From positions 372,001 to 436,000 of the forward strand of contig CAWFNY010000003.1 in NCBI GenBank assembly GCA_963817435.1: DNA of 64,000 nt, given 5' to 3'. Of the stretch, positions 16,362 to 24,044 are shown piece after piece (position 1 is the stretch's first letter; every line of letters begins with the position of its first letter). The translations under genes and the position numbers were made by a program. This DNA is from JADJOM01 sp963817435. GTDB taxonomy: Bacteria; Gemmatimonadota; Gemmatimonadetes; Gemmatimonadales; GWC2-71-9. The notes beneath the pieces were generated by a model. That model was not told where the DNA came from, ran no database searches, and saw only the letters and a program-made list of their open reading frames with translations.

Positions 16362-16948
16362 TCCGCGAGCAGCGCGCGGATCCGCGTGTCCCATTCCCGG
16401 TAGCTGGCATCGTCCACGTGGAACTCACCCGCGCCCTCGTAGCGGATGTTGCCCCGCTTGTCGATCAGCACGTAGCTCGGCCATGCCTGGATGTCGTAAA
16501 GGTTCCAGGTCGCATGGTCGTTGTCCTGGGAGTTGGCGTATTCGATGTGGTACTTCTGGAGCGCGCTGGCCACGTTGTGCTTGTCATGCTCGCCGCCGTA
16601 GGGCGGGAACTCCGGGTCGTGGATCCCGATGATGGTGAGACCCCGGTCGCGATAGCCGCGGTCGTACGCCACCAGCGACGGCACCAGCCCGGTGCAGTTC
16701 CAGCAGGTGAAGGTCCAGAAGTTGAGCAGGACCACTCTGCCCTTGAGGCCGGCGAGGGTGAGTGGCCTGCCATCCGGCGTGTTGAGCCAGCTGGTGTTGC
16801 GCCATGCCGGGGCCGGGCGCACCGAAGGCAGCTCCGCGGTCAGCGGAGTGCGGGGCTGGGCAGCAGACCGGGCGGCGGTGTTGAGCACCACCACCGCACC
16901 GAGCACGATCACGGTGGCGGCGCCGAGCGAGAGGGCGGGGCGGGACAT
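16358..16948 (-). CDS. TlpA-like periplasmic thioredoxin-fold protein
   Basis: 196 residues. An N-terminal membrane anchor (ALSLGAATVIVLGAVVVLN) exports a thioredoxin fold. Its active site is TFTCWNCTGLVP (CxxC near residue 82), followed by IIGIHDPEF and the cis-proline loop AWPSYVLIDKRGNI. The CWNC form with a preceding NFWTF is typical of the DipZ/TlpA-like redoxins. It probably reduces or exchanges disulfides in the periplasm. A GGAGG ribosome site precedes the ATG. It is divergent from the tRNA-Phe gene and coupled to the small lipoprotein. Confidence 0.88.
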   Translation of the reverse strand: MSRPALSLGAATVIVLGAVVVLNTAARSAAQPRTPLTAELPSVRPAPAWRNTSWLNTPDGRPLTLAGLKGRVVLLNFWTFTCWNCTGLVPSLVAYDRGYRDRGLTIIGIHDPEFPPYGGEHDKHNVASALQKYHIEYANSQDNDHATWNLYDIQAWPSYVLIDKRGNIRYEGAGEFHVDDASYREWDTRIRALLAE

Positions 16949-17013
16949 GAGGAGCCTCCGGGAGGTTTGTGGAGTAACGCCGCGAAGGCGGAACCGGTTC
17001 TCCGGCTTGGCCT

Positions 17014-17042
17014 TTGCTCCGGTGCCGCTTCTTCCTTATATT
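17014..17042 (+). promoter_or_regulatory. Promoter of tRNA-Phe
   Basis: TTGCTC (17014-17019), 17-base spacer, TATATT (17037-17042), followed by a GC-rich CCCGCCCC discriminator. The predicted start is about 40 bases before the mature tRNA. The same TATATTCCCGCC string recurs at 45340, upstream of the FKBP gene. Confidence 0.6.
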
Positions 17043-17088
17043 CCCGCCCCTTCTCCTCACCCCGGCCGTGGGTGCGGGATCGGGACTC

Positions 17089-17143
<55 letters not shown>

Positions 17144-17161
<18 letters not shown>

Positions 17162-17374
17162 CTCTTCACGCGGAGCCCTCCTTGCTCGGAGGGCTTTGCC
17201 GTTTCGCGGCGTCGCCCTCGCCACTGGCGGCTCGGGTCAATTCCCTCCGCAGCCACGCTTCAGGTGGAGCCCTCCTCGCCCGGAGGGCTTTGGCGTTTCG
17301 CGGAGTCGCCCTCGCCACTGGCGGCTCGGGTCAATTCCCTCCCCAGCCACGCTTCACGCGGAGCCCTCCTCCGC
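17144..17374 (+). repeat. 94-bp tandem repeat of the tRNA-Phe 3' end plus terminator
   Basis: Units start at 17144, 17238 and 17332 (period 94; the third is partial and diverges near 17374). Each begins with CAATTCCCTCC then CAGCCAC, the T-arm and acceptor end of tRNA-Phe, followed by the GGAGCCCTCC..GGAGGGC terminator hairpin and GTCGCCCTCGCCACTGGCGG. Only the first unit belongs to a full tRNA. Duplication of a tRNA end is typical of repeated integration or recombination at an attachment site. Confidence 0.85.
17175..17197 (+). terminator. Rho-independent-like terminator of tRNA-Phe
   Basis: GCCCTCC (17175-17181), loop TTGCTC, GGAGGGC (17188-17194), then TTT. A second copy with a compensated loop is at 17269-17291 in the next repeat unit. 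Confidence 0.75.
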
Positions 17375-17454
17375 TGTCGGCAGCGGTAGAGGTAAGGCAA
17401 GTTCACGGAGCTGTTAATGACGGAAAGTCGGTGTGCCAGGATGCGGATATGGTA
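17375..17454. other. Unassigned stretch between tRNA repeats and sigma remnant
   Basis: About 80 bases that match neither the 94-bp repeat nor a recognisable sigma-factor frame. It is probably the junction where the ECF42-type gene was cut. Nothing else is seen in it. Confidence 0.3.
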
Positions 17455-17535
17455 GGAGACTAGTGCAAAGGCGGCGATGCGCCGTGTGGACTCGATCTTC
17501 CACACGGCCTCGATCGCCTGCGGCACAGCGATCAT
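17455..17535 (-). pseudogene. Truncated ECF42-type sigma factor (N-terminal remnant)
   Basis: From ATG at 17535 the translation reads AIEAVWKIESTRRIAAFA, the conserved N-terminal opening of ECF42-type sigma factors (AVEAVWRIESARLIA-like). Similarity is lost after about residue 26, near 17465. The expected RDVGLAEDLAQDAL region and all of region 4 are missing. The open frame continues only as low-quality sequence into the tRNA-end repeats. It lies 55 bases after the RibD/DHFR-like gene, so the original operon was YCII - DUF3089 - DHFR-like - sigma. The truncation point coincides with the tRNA-Phe repeat array, suggesting loss by recombination there. Confidence 0.6.
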
Positions 17536-17590
17536 GCCTGCCAGATTACGGCGTTCCGGTCTTCACTGCGGATGTTGCGTGGTCGAACTA

Positions 17591-18169
17591 TCAGGTCTTC
17601 AAAGGCCCGGCGACCTTGTAAGTACTGAAGATGATGCCGGACGGGAATGCTTTCGTGCTGACGAGCTCGAATGAGCGTGCCGGGGTTCCCTCCGCAAAGA
17701 AGCGCTTCCCCCTGCTCAACAGGACCGGATAGACGAGCAGCAGGACTTCATCCGCAAGCCCATGTTCGAGCAGCGTCGATGTCAGCGTGGAGCTGCCCGA
17801 GAGAATAAGGTCCGGGCCGACCTGCGACTTGATGCGGCGAATGCCCTCGACGAGGTCCGGCCCAAGGCCCTCGAACGGGTCCCATTCAAGACTCTCCGGA
17901 CGGTGGGTAACGACAAATTTCGTTGCCGCATTGAGGCGGTCCGCCATCGGACTGCTCGGCGCCTTTGGCCAGAAGCCCGACCAGATGTCGTAGGTGCGAC
18001 GGCCAAGCAGCAGATCGAAGCTCCCGCCATACGCTGCGAGCATTGCGTCCCGGCCTGCGGGGGTCCGATAGGGCGCGGTCCAGTCGCTGTAGGGAAAATC
18101 GCCGTCATCGGCGGAGTGCTGGATCACGCCGTCCAGCGAGATGTGTTCGATGATCTTGAGGGATCGCAT
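17591..18169 (-). CDS. Dihydrofolate reductase-family protein (RibD C-terminal-like)
   Basis: 192 residues from ATG at 18169 (MRSLKIIEHISLDGVIQ). The opening hISLDGVI, FDLLLGRRTYDIWSGFW, KFVVTHRP and DLILSGSSTLTSTLLEHGLADEV are the standard blocks of the RibD_C/YyaP-YwjB family, a DHFR-like fold that binds NADPH. The physiological substrate of these stand-alone proteins is unknown. They often sit beside ECF sigma factors and YCII proteins, as here. It follows DUF3089 by 25 bases on the same strand. Confidence 0.85.
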   Translation of the reverse strand: MRSLKIIEHISLDGVIQHSADDGDFPYSDWTAPYRTPAGRDAMLAAYGGSFDLLLGRRTYDIWSGFWPKAPSSPMADRLNAATKFVVTHRPESLEWDPFEGLGPDLVEGIRRIKSQVGPDLILSGSSTLTSTLLEHGLADEVLLLVYPVLLSRGKRFFAEGTPARSFELVSTKAFPSGIIFSTYKVAGPLKT

Positions 18170-18194
18170 TGGAGTCGCCGTGGCGTGCGAGTCG

Positions 18195-19361
18195 TCAGTG
18201 TCCGCGGACGTGGACGAGATAGCTCCTGGTCTGCTGACCGACGAGGTCGACCAGGTTGCCCATGGCCACTTCCATGTCGACCAGATGCAGGCCAAGCGGC
18301 TCCACCAGGTCGCCTTGAATGTCCCGGCTCGCCGGACTGCCGGGACCACGCTGGACCGACACCTCGAGATACGTGGCGAATGCGTTGGTGGTGCACCGCC
18401 CCTTCAGCAGTCCTACGACACGCACCATGGGCGTCGCAATGGGTTTGCCGCCAGCGGTCCACGGCTCGGTGGGTCCCATCGCCAGGGCAGTTGCTCCTGT
18501 CGCGTCGAAATAGCCGTTGAGGGCGGCCTCACCGCCGCCGAGCGCGGCAGGATTGGTGCAGGCCGCGACGAGGGTCGAGTCGGCCGACACTCCGAAGCGC
18601 GTCGTCGCCGTCGGCGGCGCGGTGCTGCGGAATGAGGAATAGGTCACGACGCAGCCGGTCTGCGTCGCCGCGCGACAGATCGGCAGGTGCAGAAAGGTGC
18701 CGCCGACGTCCCGCCCGCGGGGCACGAAAATGCCTCCCGGTGCGCCGATGAGGAACGCGGAGACGATGCGTGACTCAATCGGCGTGCCCTCGATCTCGCG
18801 GCGGATCAGCGCGGTCAGAATGACGGTCCCCTGCGAATGCCCGATCAGCACCACGCCGCGACCGCCGTTGTCGTGCGCGAGGTAGTAACGCCACGCGGCG
18901 CGGACGTCCTCGTACCCGAGGCCCAGGAAATCGGGGGACGCAATGCCGGCGGCGTTGGCACGACCCATTTCGGCGAGGGTGAGCTGCCGGTACATGGGCG
19001 CGAACAAGCGACACTTCGTGCCAAACCGCGCCAGCTGCAGCCGCACCACGGTGCGCTCGGCGTCGTCGGGCACGAGATCACTGTACGTCGTCGTATCCGT
19101 CGATACTGTGGGATAGACGTAGAAGCAATCCACCGGCGCCTGTGGATCCAGCCGCGCGCGCTCAATGGTTGAGCGCCCGTCTCGACCGAGCACGGTGGTG
19201 GAAAGATCCACATCGCACGCTGCGGGCCGGTCGGGGCGACAGAGCCAGGTCGCTGGGTTGCCGTAGTCTGGCGATGGCGGCGTGGGGCCGGTCTGCGCGA
19301 ACGCGTCCGACGCCGCGATGGAAAGGGCCAGGAGAATGAGGCGCGACACTCGGGTCGGCAC
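18195..19361 (-). CDS. DUF3089 alpha/beta-hydrolase, secreted
   Basis: 388 residues from GTG at 19361, whose first base is shared with the last base of the YCII stop. A signal peptide (RLILLALSIAASDAFAQ) precedes the DUF3089 domain, which begins with WLCRPDRPAACDVDLSTTVL and VDCFYVYPTVS. The nucleophile elbow is VLIGHSQGTVIL (Ser in GHSQG). LTLAEMGRA and YLAHDNGGRGV are further conserved blocks. This family is made of lipase-like hydrolases with undetermined substrate. It sits in the YCII/DHFR-like/ECF42 module. Confidence 0.82.
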   Translation of the reverse strand: MPTRVSRLILLALSIAASDAFAQTGPTPPSPDYGNPATWLCRPDRPAACDVDLSTTVLGRDGRSTIERARLDPQAPVDCFYVYPTVSTDTTTYSDLVPDDAERTVVRLQLARFGTKCRLFAPMYRQLTLAEMGRANAAGIASPDFLGLGYEDVRAAWRYYLAHDNGGRGVVLIGHSQGTVILTALIRREIEGTPIESRIVSAFLIGAPGGIFVPRGRDVGGTFLHLPICRAATQTGCVVTYSSFRSTAPPTATTRFGVSADSTLVAACTNPAALGGGEAALNGYFDATGATALAMGPTEPWTAGGKPIATPMVRVVGLLKGRCTTNAFATYLEVSVQRGPGSPASRDIQGDLVEPLGLHLVDMEVAMGNLVDLVGQQTRSYLVHVRGH

Positions 19362-19765
19362 TAGTACTTCACTTTCGCGATTTCGTCGTTCGGCGTGAAC
19401 CCGTCCCCGAAATCCTCCATGTCCATCAGCTTGCGGATCTCGACCACCGCCTCGCCGTTGGGAGAGAGGTTCGGGGCGCGCTTCACCCATTCGATCGCTT
19501 CGGCCAGCGACTTCACCTGAATGATCGTGAAGCCCGCGATGACCTCTTTCGCCTCGGTGAACGGACCATCGATGACGGTGCGCTGGTCGCCGCTGAACTT
19601 CACGCGCGCACCCTTCGAGGTTGGGGAGAGCCCCTCGGCGGCGAGGAGGATACCAGACTTCACGAGCTCTTCGTGGTACTTCTGCATCGCGGCAAACTGT
19701 TCGGGAGTCGGCGGTACGCCCGCCTCGGTTTCCTTCGTTGCCTTCCCAATGATCATGAAACGCAT
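19361..19765 (-). CDS. YCII-related (DGPF) protein
   Basis: 134 residues from ATG at 19765, preceded by AGGAGAG. MRFMIIGKATKETEAG, then PPTPEQFAAMQKYHEELVKSG, DGPFTEAKEVIAGFTIIQV (the DGPF motif) and AIEWVKRAP identify a YCII/DGPF-domain protein of the alpha-beta barrel class. These are the conserved partners of ECF42 sigma factors, and the remnant of such a factor lies downstream in the same run. A promoter with TATAGT is visible about 50 bases upstream. It is the first gene of the bracketed module. Confidence 0.85.
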   Translation of the reverse strand: MRFMIIGKATKETEAGVPPTPEQFAAMQKYHEELVKSGILLAAEGLSPTSKGARVKFSGDQRTVIDGPFTEAKEVIAGFTIIQVKSLAEAIEWVKRAPNLSPNGEAVVEIRKLMDMEDFGDGFTPNDEIAKVKY

Positions 19766-19816
19766 CGTGCTCTCCTGGATTCGGTTGGTGTCGGTTGCCG
19801 CGCGCTTCGCGGCCTT

Positions 19817-19843
19817 ACTATACGTCGAACGAAACCGGTCCAA
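19817..19843 (-). promoter_or_regulatory. Promoter of the YCII module
   Basis: On the minus strand TTGGAC (19843-19838), 15-base spacer, TATAGT (19822-19817). The -10 matches consensus at five of six positions; the spacer is short. It lies about 50 bases before the YCII start codon. Confidence 0.45.
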
Positions 19844-19894
19844 ATCGACACGACCTTCGAGAAAGCCGTAAACGGTCGCGTGCAAAGAACTTAG

Positions 19895-20000
19895 CGTCAT
19901 CCCAAGGAGAGATACGACGAGGGATCTCCTGTGGCGGTCGAGTGCGATGCGTCTCGACCCCGACTGAAGATCCCTCGTTGCGTTGGTCCTCGGGATGACG
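19895..20000. repeat. Dispersed palindromic repeat, copy A
   Basis: Terminal inverted CGTCATCCC (19895-19903) and GGGATGACG (19992-20000), with internal inverted CGAGGGATCT (19918-19927) and AGATCCCTCG (19968-19977). Related copies are at 45072-45119 and 46109-46206. It is noncoding and lies upstream of the YCII operon within the tRNA-bracketed segment. Confidence 0.8.
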
Positions 20001-20130
20001 TGGTTGCCACCCGGCGCCCGCCTCCACTCGCCCTTCGCATCTACGACACGCGCGGGCGCGGATCCGGCTTCACAGTGGCGCCTCGACGGCCGGTGGTGGA
20101 TGCACGGGATTGCCACCCGCAGGGACTGGC

Positions 20131-20235
20131 GTCGTCGCCCTCGCCGCAGGCGGCTCGGGTCAATTCTCTTCCCAGCCACTCTTCAGGCGAAGCCCTCCTC
20201 GCTCGGAGGACGTTGGCGTTCGGCGGAGCCGACGT
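20131..20235 (+). repeat. Distant copy of the tRNA-Phe 3'-end repeat
   Basis: GTCGCCCTCGCC, GGCGGCTCGGGTCAATTC, then TTCCCAGCCACTCTTCAGG, GAAGCCCTCCTCGCTCGGAGG and GTTGGCGTTCGGCGGAG align in order with the 94-bp unit at about 17.21-17.31 kb, with several substitutions. It has the same orientation as tRNA-Phe, about 3 kb away, and has no tRNA 5' half. Together with the array at 17.14 kb it brackets the YCII/DUF3089/DHFR module in direct orientation, as attachment-site duplications do. Confidence 0.75.
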
Positions 20236-20341
20236 ACCGCGCGCAGCGCGACATGTCGGCTGAGAATGCGGCGGGCTGGAGTGCGTTCTTCAATTGGGAT
20301 GGTTGGAGCAGCTACGTTGCGCTGGTCGCGTGGGAGGTCCT

Positions 20342-20635
20342 ATGCCGCAGTTCGTCGTCGAGCGTGAACTACCGGGTGCGGGGCGTCTGTCCCCCGCGGA
20401 GCTCAAGCGGCTGGCGCTCCACTCCTGCCGGGTGCTCGACGTGCTTGGTCCCGATATCCGCTGGATGCACAGCTACGTGACCGGCGGGAAACTCTACTGC
20501 CTCTACGAAGCCCGGAACGAGGCGCTGATCCTCCGCCATGCGGCGCTCGCCGGGGTGCCAGTCACCCGGATCGAGATGATCACGACGGTGATCGATCCCG
20601 TCGCCGCCTGGAGTCAGGGACAGGGCGCGGCCTGA
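20342..20635 (+). CDS. DUF4242-family protein
   Basis: 97 residues from ATG at 20342 with GGGAGG upstream. MPQFVVERELPGAGRLSPAE, then VRWMHSYV-like DIRWMHSYVTGGKLYCLYEA and HAALAGVPVTRIEMI match DUF4242, a small ferredoxin-like-fold family often annotated as nickel-binding. The function is not established. It stands alone between the tRNA-end repeat and a terminator shared with the SPFH gene. Confidence 0.8.
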   Translation: MPQFVVERELPGAGRLSPAELKRLALHSCRVLDVLGPDIRWMHSYVTGGKLYCLYEARNEALILRHAALAGVPVTRIEMITTVIDPVAAWSQGQGAA

Positions 20636-20643
20636 ACGAGAAA

Positions 20644-20665
20644 GGGCGGGCCTCCGGGCCCGCCC
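20644..20665. terminator. Bidirectional terminator hairpin
   Basis: GGGCGGGCC (20644-20652), loop TCCG, GGCCCGCCC (20657-20665) between the convergent DUF4242 and SPFH genes. On the minus strand the stem runs into TTTCTCG, so it best serves the SPFH gene. Confidence 0.65.
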
Positions 20666-20716
20666 GCCTCGCAGCTCAGTCTCCGCGATGAGGATCCCGA
20701 AGCGAGCGACGAATCC

Positions 20717-22528
20717 CTACCGCCCCGCCCCATCCTGCTTCGAGGCATCCCGGAGCGCCATCGCCAGCAGGACATCGAGCGGCCCGCCGGCGCCGTTTCC
20801 GCCCGCCACCGCGATGTCCGGCACCAGCTTGAGATGGCTGGTGGCCAGGTTCCGGAAGATGTCCATCGCCGCGTAGTACTGCGGGTCGACCGACTCCACC
20901 TTGCGCTTGAGTACCTCCGCCTCCGCCGCACCGACCGCCTTGATCTTGCCCGCCTCCGCCGCGCCGTTGACCGTGGTGACCTCGGCGTCGGCGGCGGCAT
21001 TGGTGGTCTTCGCCTCCGCCTCGCCCCGCGCCTTCTTCACCGCCGACTGGGCGTGGAACTCCGCGATCTGCACGCTCCGCTCCGCGTCCACCACCTGCGC
21101 CTGGGTGTTCGCCAGCGCCCGCGACTGTTCCAGCGCCTGCCGCGTCGCCTCCGCCTCCCGCTGCGTCTCGTAGGTGATCCGCTCCTGCTCCGCCAGCTTC
21201 CGGTCGGTCAGCGTCTTCATCAGGCTCTCCGGCGGCACGATGTCGCCGATAAGCGTGTCCACCGCCTGCACGTCGTACTGCTCCAGCGCCTTCTGGATAT
21301 GTTCGCGCGCCTCCTGCTGCCGCTGGGTACGCTCGTTGAGGAAGCTGATCACATCCGACTTCTGCGCGGCGTTCCGGAAGTAGTTCCCGATCGTCGGCTC
21401 CAGCACCTGGGTGACCAGATTGTCCATGCTGCCGAAGCGGGCGATGACCTTCGGCGCCGAGGAGCGCGGAATATGAATGATCTGCGACACATCGAGATTG
21501 AAGGTGAAGCCGTCCGACGAGCGTACCGTGATCGTGCTCAGCTTGGCGTCGAGCTTGTGGGCCTCCGTCTTCCCGGTGGCCCAGTTGAGCACGACGTTGG
21601 TGGTCGGCACCGAGACGACGTGATTGGTCTTGGGGTTGACCGGATACATGCCGGGATCGAGCGGCTCCACCCACACACCGCGCTCGCCCTGCTTGACCAG
21701 GTTACCGTGCTTGAATCCCTCGCCGGTGACGTCGGCGCCGGCGTCTCCCACAAAGGCGATCACCACCCCGGCGTGGCCGATCGCCACCTCGGTCATGCTG
21801 GCCAGTTCCACCGTGGCGAAGTTCGGGTTCAGATAGTAGGAACCGGCCATCATCACCTGCGCCTGCAACCCCTTGGTCCCCCCGCTGGTGACGAACGCCT
21901 CGCCGTCCTGGAACATGTTGTGGCCCTGAACCTCCCGGCCGGCGATCTCCCCGGTCTTCAGCGGCGCGCCGTCCTGGGTGGTCACCATCCCCAGTTTCCC
22001 CTCGGGGATCTCCAGCACCGGCACCAGCTTCACGCTGAAGAGCGCGGTGTTGACCCGGTAGGTGCCGGGCGGGATGATCGCGATCTGCGGTCCCCGCTGG
22101 CCGCCATGCAGCAGGAAGCCCCGGGCATCCTGGAAGGCATTGCAGTCCACCTCGCGGCCGAAGACCCGCTTGCTGAGCGGCGCGCCGTCCTTGGCCTCGA
22201 CCACGCCGAGCTTTCCCTCGGGGATATCGATGAACGGCACCACGGTGACGTCATACTGCCAGGGCCAGAATCCCCAATGGAGTCCGGGCGCCAGGGTGTC
22301 GGCCTGGAAGCCGGCCTCACCGTGCAGCGCGATGATCTTGCCGTCGGGAAGCGTGCGATTACCGCCGAGCAGCACCCAGCGCTTCCGCACCACCCCGATC
22401 GAGGTCCCGGGGATGATCACGGCGCCGAACAGACGCAGCACCAGCTTGTAGAACACCACGACCAGGGCCAGCAACATCAGCCACCAGATGCTCGACAGCA
22501 CACCGGACACCGAATCCAGGACGTCCAT
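20717..22528 (-). CDS. SPFH/band-7 membrane protein (large flotillin-like)
   Basis: 603 residues from ATG at 22528 with a GGAGAG site. One N-terminal helix (SSIWWLMLLALVVVFYKLVL) is followed by repeated beta segments containing IPEGKLGVVEAKDGAPL and IPEGKLGMVTTQDGAPL, an internal duplication before the SPFH domain proper (VRSSDGFTFNLDVSQIIHI, FRNAAQKSDVISFL). Residues about 430-560 are an Ala/Glu/Arg-rich coiled coil (ITYETQREAEATRQALEQ ... KARGEAEAKTTNAA). Such proteins oligomerise on membranes and scaffold microdomains. No NfeD partner is nearby. Confidence 0.85.
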   Translation of the reverse strand: MDVLDSVSGVLSSIWWLMLLALVVVFYKLVLRLFGAVIIPGTSIGVVRKRWVLLGGNRTLPDGKIIALHGEAGFQADTLAPGLHWGFWPWQYDVTVVPFIDIPEGKLGVVEAKDGAPLSKRVFGREVDCNAFQDARGFLLHGGQRGPQIAIIPPGTYRVNTALFSVKLVPVLEIPEGKLGMVTTQDGAPLKTGEIAGREVQGHNMFQDGEAFVTSGGTKGLQAQVMMAGSYYLNPNFATVELASMTEVAIGHAGVVIAFVGDAGADVTGEGFKHGNLVKQGERGVWVEPLDPGMYPVNPKTNHVVSVPTTNVVLNWATGKTEAHKLDAKLSTITVRSSDGFTFNLDVSQIIHIPRSSAPKVIARFGSMDNLVTQVLEPTIGNYFRNAAQKSDVISFLNERTQRQQEAREHIQKALEQYDVQAVDTLIGDIVPPESLMKTLTDRKLAEQERITYETQREAEATRQALEQSRALANTQAQVVDAERSVQIAEFHAQSAVKKARGEAEAKTTNAAADAEVTTVNGAAEAGKIKAVGAAEAEVLKRKVESVDPQYYAAMDIFRNLATSHLKLVPDIAVAGGNGAGGPLDVLLAMALRDASKQDGAGR

Positions 22529-22696
22529 GAGGCTCTCCCGACCGGAAAGGGGGATTGCAGGGGGAAACCTGACAAGGCTCAAACATATCGCAGCCGGAAT
22601 TCCTCCCCGCCAGACCCCCTTCCCCAACGATGTGCGCCGGGCGAGATTCCCGCCCCGTCAAATCGGCCCGACTCCCCTTTCGCAGCGCTCGAGGTC

Positions 22697-23101
22697 ATGC
22701 CAGCATCCACCTATCCCCTGCTCGAGACTTCTTCCGTCCACATCCGCCGCGATCCGGTCAAGGGTCGGGGCGTGTTCGCGGCACGCGCCATCGAGGAGGG
22801 TGAGATTCTCGATCTCGCTCCGGTCTCGATCATCACGGCGCGGGAGGCGGAACTGCTGGAGCAGACTCCGCTCGCGCACCATTACTTCCACTGGGATGGC
22901 GACGAGGAGGACGAGAAGGAATGGCGCGGCGCGATCGCCTACGGGCTGGTGAGCCTGGTGAATCACGCCGAAGACGCCAATGCCGGTGTCTGGCAGGAGT
23001 ACGATCGCGAACTGCTGGTCCTCGAGGCCCTGCGACCCATCGCGGCCGGCGAGGAAATCACCATCCATTACGACGTGGAGCTCTGGTTCGACGTCCACTG
23101 A
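22697..23101 (+). CDS. SET-domain protein
   Basis: 134 residues from ATG at 22697, divergent from the SPFH gene. It is essentially a bare SET domain: HIRRDPVKGRGVFAAR (SAM-binding RGVFA), then GLVSLVNHAEDANAGV (the NHxxxxN-like motif; usual NHSCDPN) and GEEITIHYDVELWF (the EELTxxY-like motif). Bacterial stand-alone SET proteins are presumed protein-lysine methyltransferases of unknown target. The NHAEDAN form keeps the Asn/His. A terminator follows closely. Confidence 0.85.
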   Translation: MPASTYPLLETSSVHIRRDPVKGRGVFAARAIEEGEILDLAPVSIITAREAELLEQTPLAHHYFHWDGDEEDEKEWRGAIAYGLVSLVNHAEDANAGVWQEYDRELLVLEALRPIAAGEEITIHYDVELWFDVH

Positions 23102-23125
23102 CGCCGAGGCTCGCCGGGTGTCACG

Positions 23126-23156
23126 CGCCGCCCCGCCCGGGGCGGCGTTTCTGTTT
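23126..23156 (+). terminator. Terminator after SET-domain gene
   Basis: CGCCGCCCCG (23126-23135), loop CC, CGGGGCGGCG (23138-23147), then TTTCTGTTT. Perfect 10-bp stem with T-rich tail. Confidence 0.85.
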
Positions 23157-23182
23157 CCACGGAGGGATCGCGTCCGTCGACG

Positions 23183-23223
23183 CAAGCTCTTGCTTGACAA
23201 TGACTTGTGCGGTCACCTATCGG
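23183..23223 (+). promoter_or_regulatory. Candidate promoter with overlapping inverted repeat
   Basis: TTGACA (23194-23199) is a full -35 consensus. TATCGG at 23218-23223 is a weak -10 at an 18-base spacing. CAAGC-TCTT-GCTTG (23183-23196) is an inverted repeat overlapping the -35, a possible operator. The flavodoxin gene starts about 150 bases downstream; the leader between them holds no recognisable riboswitch. Confidence 0.4.
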
Positions 23224-23376
23224 TGGGATGGAGCGTTCCGCCCCAGCGGCTCCCTGACTGCCCCCTCCGTCCAGAAGAGATTCTCATCCCGGCTTCACCC
23301 CACCAGCAGCCCGGCAGGTTCACATTCCTGCCACTTTACTAAACGTCCCGTTTCGGGTTCTACCGGAGGCTCCATC

Positions 23377-23943
23377 ATGCCCCGCGTCCTCGTCTTCTAC
23401 GGCACCACGGACGGCCACACCGCCAAGATCGCGCATCTCCTCGGCGATGATCTCCGCGACGCCGGGGCCACCGTGCATATCGTCGATGCCGGCACAGGCC
23501 ACAGCGATCCCCGGCCCGAGGACTACGACGCGGTGGTCGTCGCCGCGTCTCTGCACCTCGGCAGTTTTCAGCGCCCGGTCACCCAGTGGGTCCAGCGTCA
23601 CCATCGTCAGCTCAGCGGGATGCCAAGCGCATTCCTTTCGGTCTCACTGGCCGTGCTCCAGCCGGAGCCGGAGGTGCAGCAGGAGCTGGTCGCGATCACG
23701 GAGAAGTTCTTTGCAGTGACGGGCTGGCGGCCGGCGACGACCCGGAAGCTGGCGGGCGCGCTGCTCTACACCCGCTACGGCTGGCTGAAGCGCTGGCTGA
23801 TGCATCGAATGGCGCGCAAGGCCGGCGTGGAGACCGACGTCTCCCGGGACTACGAATACACCGACTGGGAAGATGTGCGCAGCTTCGCGCAGTCGTTCGT
23901 GCAGCGGGTGGAGCGGACACGCCGGGTGCCCGCGTACTACTGA
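23377..23943 (+). CDS. Flavodoxin-fold protein, HemG/protoporphyrinogen oxidase-like
   Basis: 188 residues from ATG at 23377 with a strong GGAGG 7 bases upstream. The FMN-phosphate loop is VFYGTTDGHTAKIA, followed by YDAVVVAASLHLGSFQRPV and VSLAVLQPE. The C-terminal LLYTRYGWLKRWLMHRMARKAG and DYEYTDWEDVRSFA match menaquinone-dependent HemG-type flavodoxins. The group oxidises protoporphyrinogen IX with quinone, but the same architecture is used by uncharacterised flavodoxins. No other heme synthesis gene is near. Confidence 0.78.
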   Translation: MPRVLVFYGTTDGHTAKIAHLLGDDLRDAGATVHIVDAGTGHSDPRPEDYDAVVVAASLHLGSFQRPVTQWVQRHHRQLSGMPSAFLSVSLAVLQPEPEVQQELVAITEKFFAVTGWRPATTRKLAGALLYTRYGWLKRWLMHRMARKAGVETDVSRDYEYTDWEDVRSFAQSFVQRVERTRRVPAYY

Positions 23944-24044
23944 TCCACCGGCGCCGGCGCAGCGGCCTCGACTAGCCACCAGCCCGGGGAAGCCGGCCCG
24001 GATGCCCGGGTAGCCGCGCGCATCCCGGCGAGTAGCTTTCCCCG

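Noticed and set aside
17196..17417. Repeated short open frames after tRNA-Phe
   Set aside because: They read through the 94-bp tandem repeat, giving the same artificial peptide several times.
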